From: Clostridia bacterium | GTDB lineage: Bacteria > Bacillota > Clostridia > Christensenellales > CAG-1252 | Direction of reading: 5' to 3' | DNA length: 16,143 bases | NCBI GenBank assembly: GCA_009928745.1 | Contig: SACC01000008.1 | Location: forward strand, 1-16,143 | In this document: piece by piece, positions 14,430 to 16,143 of the stretch | Layout of the letters: every line of letters starts with the position of its first letter | Position numbering within the stretch: the stretch's first letter is position 1 | Position numbers and translations under genes: made by a program | The notes under the pieces: generated by a model | Database searches by the model: none | Told to the model about the DNA's origin: nothing | Seen by the model: only the letters and a program-made list of their open reading frames with translations

Positions 14430-15011
14430 CTATTCTCCTATTATATTATTCAGTAAATTTTTAACTATATGTTTTATTTCCTCTGCTTCCCAAAGGCTCT
14501 CCCGTCTTATGAATTTTTGGAATACCGTGCCGAAATACGCGCCCATAACCAATGCGGATTGCTCCTTATGGCTGTATCTAGCCTCGTTAACGCCTGCGTT
14601 AGTCAATTCCTTGCATATAAGACTTTCCAGCTCCGAAAAAGGCGTTTTACCCCTTGACTTAACTATGCCGTTCAAGAATAATTCCACAGTAAGATAGGGA
14701 TATGGACAGGTATCTTCTATTAATTTGTCCATTAAAGCAAGAATCCCTTCCCTTCCGTTTTTGCCGCGTTTCACATATTCGTCAAGTATATCTCTTACGG
14801 CAATATCCGCAATCTCAGCGACAAGAGCGTCCACCGAGTCAAAATGCGCAAAAAAAGTCGATCTCGATATGTCAGCCGCTTCGGTGATCTCCTCTATCGT
14901 AACCTTACCGAGCCCCTTTTCCTCAAAAAGCTTTTTTGCGTTATGCATAATGCTTATATGGGTTGCGTTGCGCTTTCTGCTTTGTCGGGTTTCTATCTTT
15001 GCTAAAACCAT
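14430..15011 (-). CDS. TetR-family transcriptional repressor
   Basis: This 193-residue protein has a TetR N-terminal domain: a helix at about 20-33 (IMHNAKKLFEEKG) and the helix-turn-helix VTIEEITEAADISRSTFFAHF (37-57). The C-terminal part (about 65-190) is helical, presumably ligand-binding, with hydrophobic stretches such as SALVMGAYFGTVFQKF. The ATG at 15011 follows GAGGG. It is the first gene of the operon with the aminotransferase and aldolase and lies one base before the aminotransferase ATG, so it very likely controls its own operon, with an unknown small molecule as inducer. Two operator-like dyads sit at and next to its promoter (15049-15080). Confidence 0.93.
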   Translation of the reverse strand: MVLAKIETRQSRKRNATHISIMHNAKKLFEEKGLGKVTIEEITEAADISRSTFFAHFDSVDALVAEIADIAVRDILDEYVKRGKNGREGILALMDKLIEDTCPYPYLTVELFLNGIVKSRGKTPFSELESLICKELTNAGVNEARYSHKEQSALVMGAYFGTVFQKFIRRESLWEAEEIKHIVKNLLNNIIGE

Positions 15012-15029
15012 ATTTGTCCCTCTAAAATA

Positions 15030-15058
15030 ATATTATCACAAATAAAAATGTATGTCAA
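15030..15058 (-). promoter_or_regulatory. Promoter of the TetR operon
   Basis: On the minus strand consensus TTGACA (15053-15058) and TAATAT (15030-15035) have a 17-bp spacer. Predicted start near 15023, with GAGGG ahead of the ATG at 15011. The -35 lies inside an operator-like dyad. Confidence 0.85.
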
Positions 15059-15080
15059 TACAAAAATATACCCCAGTACA
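15049..15080. promoter_or_regulatory. Candidate double TetR operator
   Basis: Minus strand: TGTATTGACATACA (15049-15062) and TGTACTGGGGTATA (15067-15080) share the pattern TGTAY-N4-RTAYA with centres 18 bp apart. The first covers the -35 box. A longer perfect 10-bp inverted repeat TAAAAATGTA/TACATTTTTA (15043-15052 and 15077-15086) frames both. This fits autorepression by the TetR protein; binding is inference. Confidence 0.6.
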
Positions 15081-15127
15081 TTTTTAATTATATTCTGTTT
15101 GATTTTCCTAAAATATAATAATCATTA

Positions 15128-15156
15128 TTGAAATTATATTTTTATTATGTTATAAT
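15128..15156 (+). promoter_or_regulatory. Promoter of the rubredoxin-domain gene
   Basis: TTGAAA (15128-15133) and consensus TATAAT (15151-15156) have a 17-bp spacer, with TG upstream of the -10 (TGTTATAAT). Expected start near 15163. Confidence 0.85.
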
Positions 15157-15161
15157 ATATA

Positions 15162-15177
15162 TACTGTAATAACAGTA
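15162..15177. promoter_or_regulatory. Perfect dyad at the transcription start of the rubredoxin-domain gene
   Basis: TACTGTAATAACAGTA has two 6-bp perfect arms and a 4-bp spacer, directly at the predicted start site. It is well placed for a repressor, or it could form a short 5'-end hairpin in the mRNA. The protein that would bind is unknown. Confidence 0.45.
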
Positions 15178-15209
15178 GATTTAGATAAATCCTTAAGGAG
15201 GTAATTATT

Positions 15210-15539
15210 ATGCTATGGAAATGCTCGGTATGCGGATTGGTATTTGAGGGAGACAGCGCACCCCAAAATTGCCCTAAATGCGGCGCGCCAAAAGAGAAAT
15301 TTAATGCTCTCACCGAAGAAGAGGCGAAGAAAATATATATGTCTGACCGTACCAACGACATTCATATGAAATTGACTGATTTGGCAATGAAAATTATTAA
15401 ACTTGCCGAAGAAGGTATCGAAATCAATCTTGATCCCCCTTGCGTTGCGCTGTTTAAACAGGCAAAAGACGAGGCTTGGATTATTAAGCAAAGAAGTAAG
15501 GCGGAGATTGCAGGTCACGTAAGCCGCGGAAAATGGTAA
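15210..15539 (+). CDS. Rubredoxin-like domain protein with helical C-terminal part
   Basis: This 109-residue protein begins with a rubredoxin-type iron site: Cys5, Cys8 (WKCSVCG), Cys21 and Cys24 (APQNCPKCGAPKEKF). The C-terminal half (about 50-109: IHMKLTDLAMKIIKLAEEG, DPPCVALFKQAKDEAWIIK) is helical and looks like a widespread clostridial family. Such proteins transfer electrons in oxygen and peroxide detoxification of anaerobes; no rubrerythrin or NADH oxidase gene is adjacent, so its partner is unknown. It has a near-perfect AAGGAGGT ribosome binding site, a consensus promoter with a dyad at the start site, and a strong terminator at 15612-15650. It is divergent from the TetR operon. Confidence 0.9.
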   Translation: MLWKCSVCGLVFEGDSAPQNCPKCGAPKEKFNALTEEEAKKIYMSDRTNDIHMKLTDLAMKIIKLAEEGIEINLDPPCVALFKQAKDEAWIIKQRSKAEIAGHVSRGKW

Positions 15540-15611
15540 TTATCCTCCGCAAAATTTGCGTTTTGTGGGACCCATTACTAAACTTAGGAAGTGTTCACAC
15601 AATAATTAGAT

Positions 15612-15650
15612 ACAATAAAAGCGTTCGAAATAATCGAACGCTTTTATTGT
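15612..15650 (+). terminator. Bidirectional terminator between rubredoxin-domain and iolG-like genes
   Basis: A perfect 17-bp stem (15612-15628 with 15634-15650) and a 5-nt loop have A/T-rich outer arms, so a T-rich tail is present in both directions. It separates the convergent genes at 15539 and 15687. Confidence 0.9.
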
Positions 15651-15686
15651 TTATATTATCTTATTTATTCTGTTATCTTATTTATT

Positions 15687-16143
15687 TTAGTCTATTATGC
15701 CGTATTGCGCTTTTATCTCGGCAACTTTAACGGGTCTTCCCTCGGCGATAGACTTCTTCGCCGCTAACCCGATTAATACGGGCGCCAAGCCGTCTTCCAC
15801 GCCGACTTTGACATCAGTGTCATTCTTAATGGAATCGATAAATTCCACGACCTCGTTGACGTATGCCTGCATATATCTTTCGAGAAAGAATAATAACGGC
15901 TTCTCTGCGGTGACTCCCTCAGCGTTCGATAATACTGCGCTTGACGCCGTATCGTTAGCTATCGATACTTGACCGTCTGAACCGAAAGCTTCCACTCTCT
16001 GGTCGTATCCATAGCTCGAGCGGCGGCAGTTATCAATTACCGCCAATGCGCCGTTAGATAGTTTCATCGTTATTATTGCGGTATCAATATCGCCTGCGTC
16101 GCCAATTGCCTTATCCACCATTACGCCGCCGATAGCGTATACC
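15687..16143 (-). CDS. iolG: Inositol 2-dehydrogenase-like Gfo/Idh/MocA oxidoreductase, C-terminal part
   Basis: The gene is cut by the right edge: the frame stays open to the last bases, reading VYAIGGVMVDKAIGDAGDID before the visible domain. About 150 codons are present, ending in QYGIID. The segments GDAGDIDTAIITMKLSNGAL, NCRRSSYGYDQRVEAFGSDG and the C-terminal helices match the C-terminal domain of Gfo/Idh/MocA NAD-dependent dehydrogenases, and the YGYDQRVEAFG pattern is typical of IolG, which oxidises myo-inositol to scyllo-inosose. The NAD-binding half is outside the window, so other sugar dehydrogenases of the family remain possible. Confidence 0.82.
   Translation of the reverse strand, partial: VYAIGGVMVDKAIGDAGDIDTAIITMKLSNGALAVIDNCRRSSYGYDQRVEAFGSDGQVSIANDTASSAVLSNAEGVTAEKPLLFFLERYMQAYVNEVVEFIDSIKNDTDVKVGVEDGLAPVLIGLAAKKSIAEGRPVKVAEIKAQYGIID

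Noticed and set aside
15162..15177. LexA box
   Set aside because: The CTGT and ACAG arms are 4 bp apart instead of the 8 of the enterobacterial site, and the GAACN4GTTC pattern of Gram-positive LexA is absent.

Overview
The window looks like a chromosomal segment of an anaerobic Gram-positive bacterium of the Bacillota, most likely class Clostridia. Support: a DnaD-type replication-initiation protein, strong AGGAGG-like ribosome binding sites, sigma-A promoters with 17-bp spacers, very AT-rich intergenic DNA over moderately GC coding DNA, a clostridial-style rubredoxin-domain protein, and an SPFH/ribbon-helix-helix gene pair. No transposase, phage structural gene, CRISPR array or toxin was seen. 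The genus cannot be read from this sequence.

Layout. 1-420: a minus-strand tRNA-Thr(CGU) with its own promoter, a hairpin in its predicted 5' leader and a terminator touching its CCA end. Downstream of it lie an 88-bp direct duplication of its 3' tail and terminator, and hybrid remnants of its anticodon arm, which look like scars of integration at a tRNA attachment site. 422-3360: a PLP aminotransferase (minus) divergent from a MATE exporter (plus) whose promoter implies a leaderless mRNA. 3446-5629: a bidirectional terminator, then a minus-strand pair in which a flavin reductase-like gene overlaps a DnaD-type gene with apparently four DnaD-like repeats. 5905-7081: an SPFH (band 7) membrane protein followed one base later by a ribbon-helix-helix protein. 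7494-7862: a small membrane protein. 8212-9001: an XRE regulator followed one base later by a stand-alone relative of the regulator's C-terminal domain. 9151-9594: a DUF523/TudS-like protein. 9649-11316: a SulP anion transporter with a STAS domain. 11592-15011: a TetR-led operon (regulator, GSAM-type class-III aminotransferase, tandem class-II aldolase). 15210-15539: a rubredoxin-domain protein transcribed divergently. 15687-end: the C-terminal part of an inositol 2-dehydrogenase-like oxidoreductase running off the window.

How the genes work together. The clearest functional unit is the TetR operon: two adjacent dyads sit on and just upstream of its promoter, and the two enzymes could deaminate or isomerise an amino compound and then cleave the carbonyl product by a retro-aldol step. 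The substrate is unknown. The SPFH/RHH pair and the XRE/C-terminal-domain pair are tight two-gene units without an assigned role. The rest look like ordinary housekeeping and transport genes with their own promoters and terminators.
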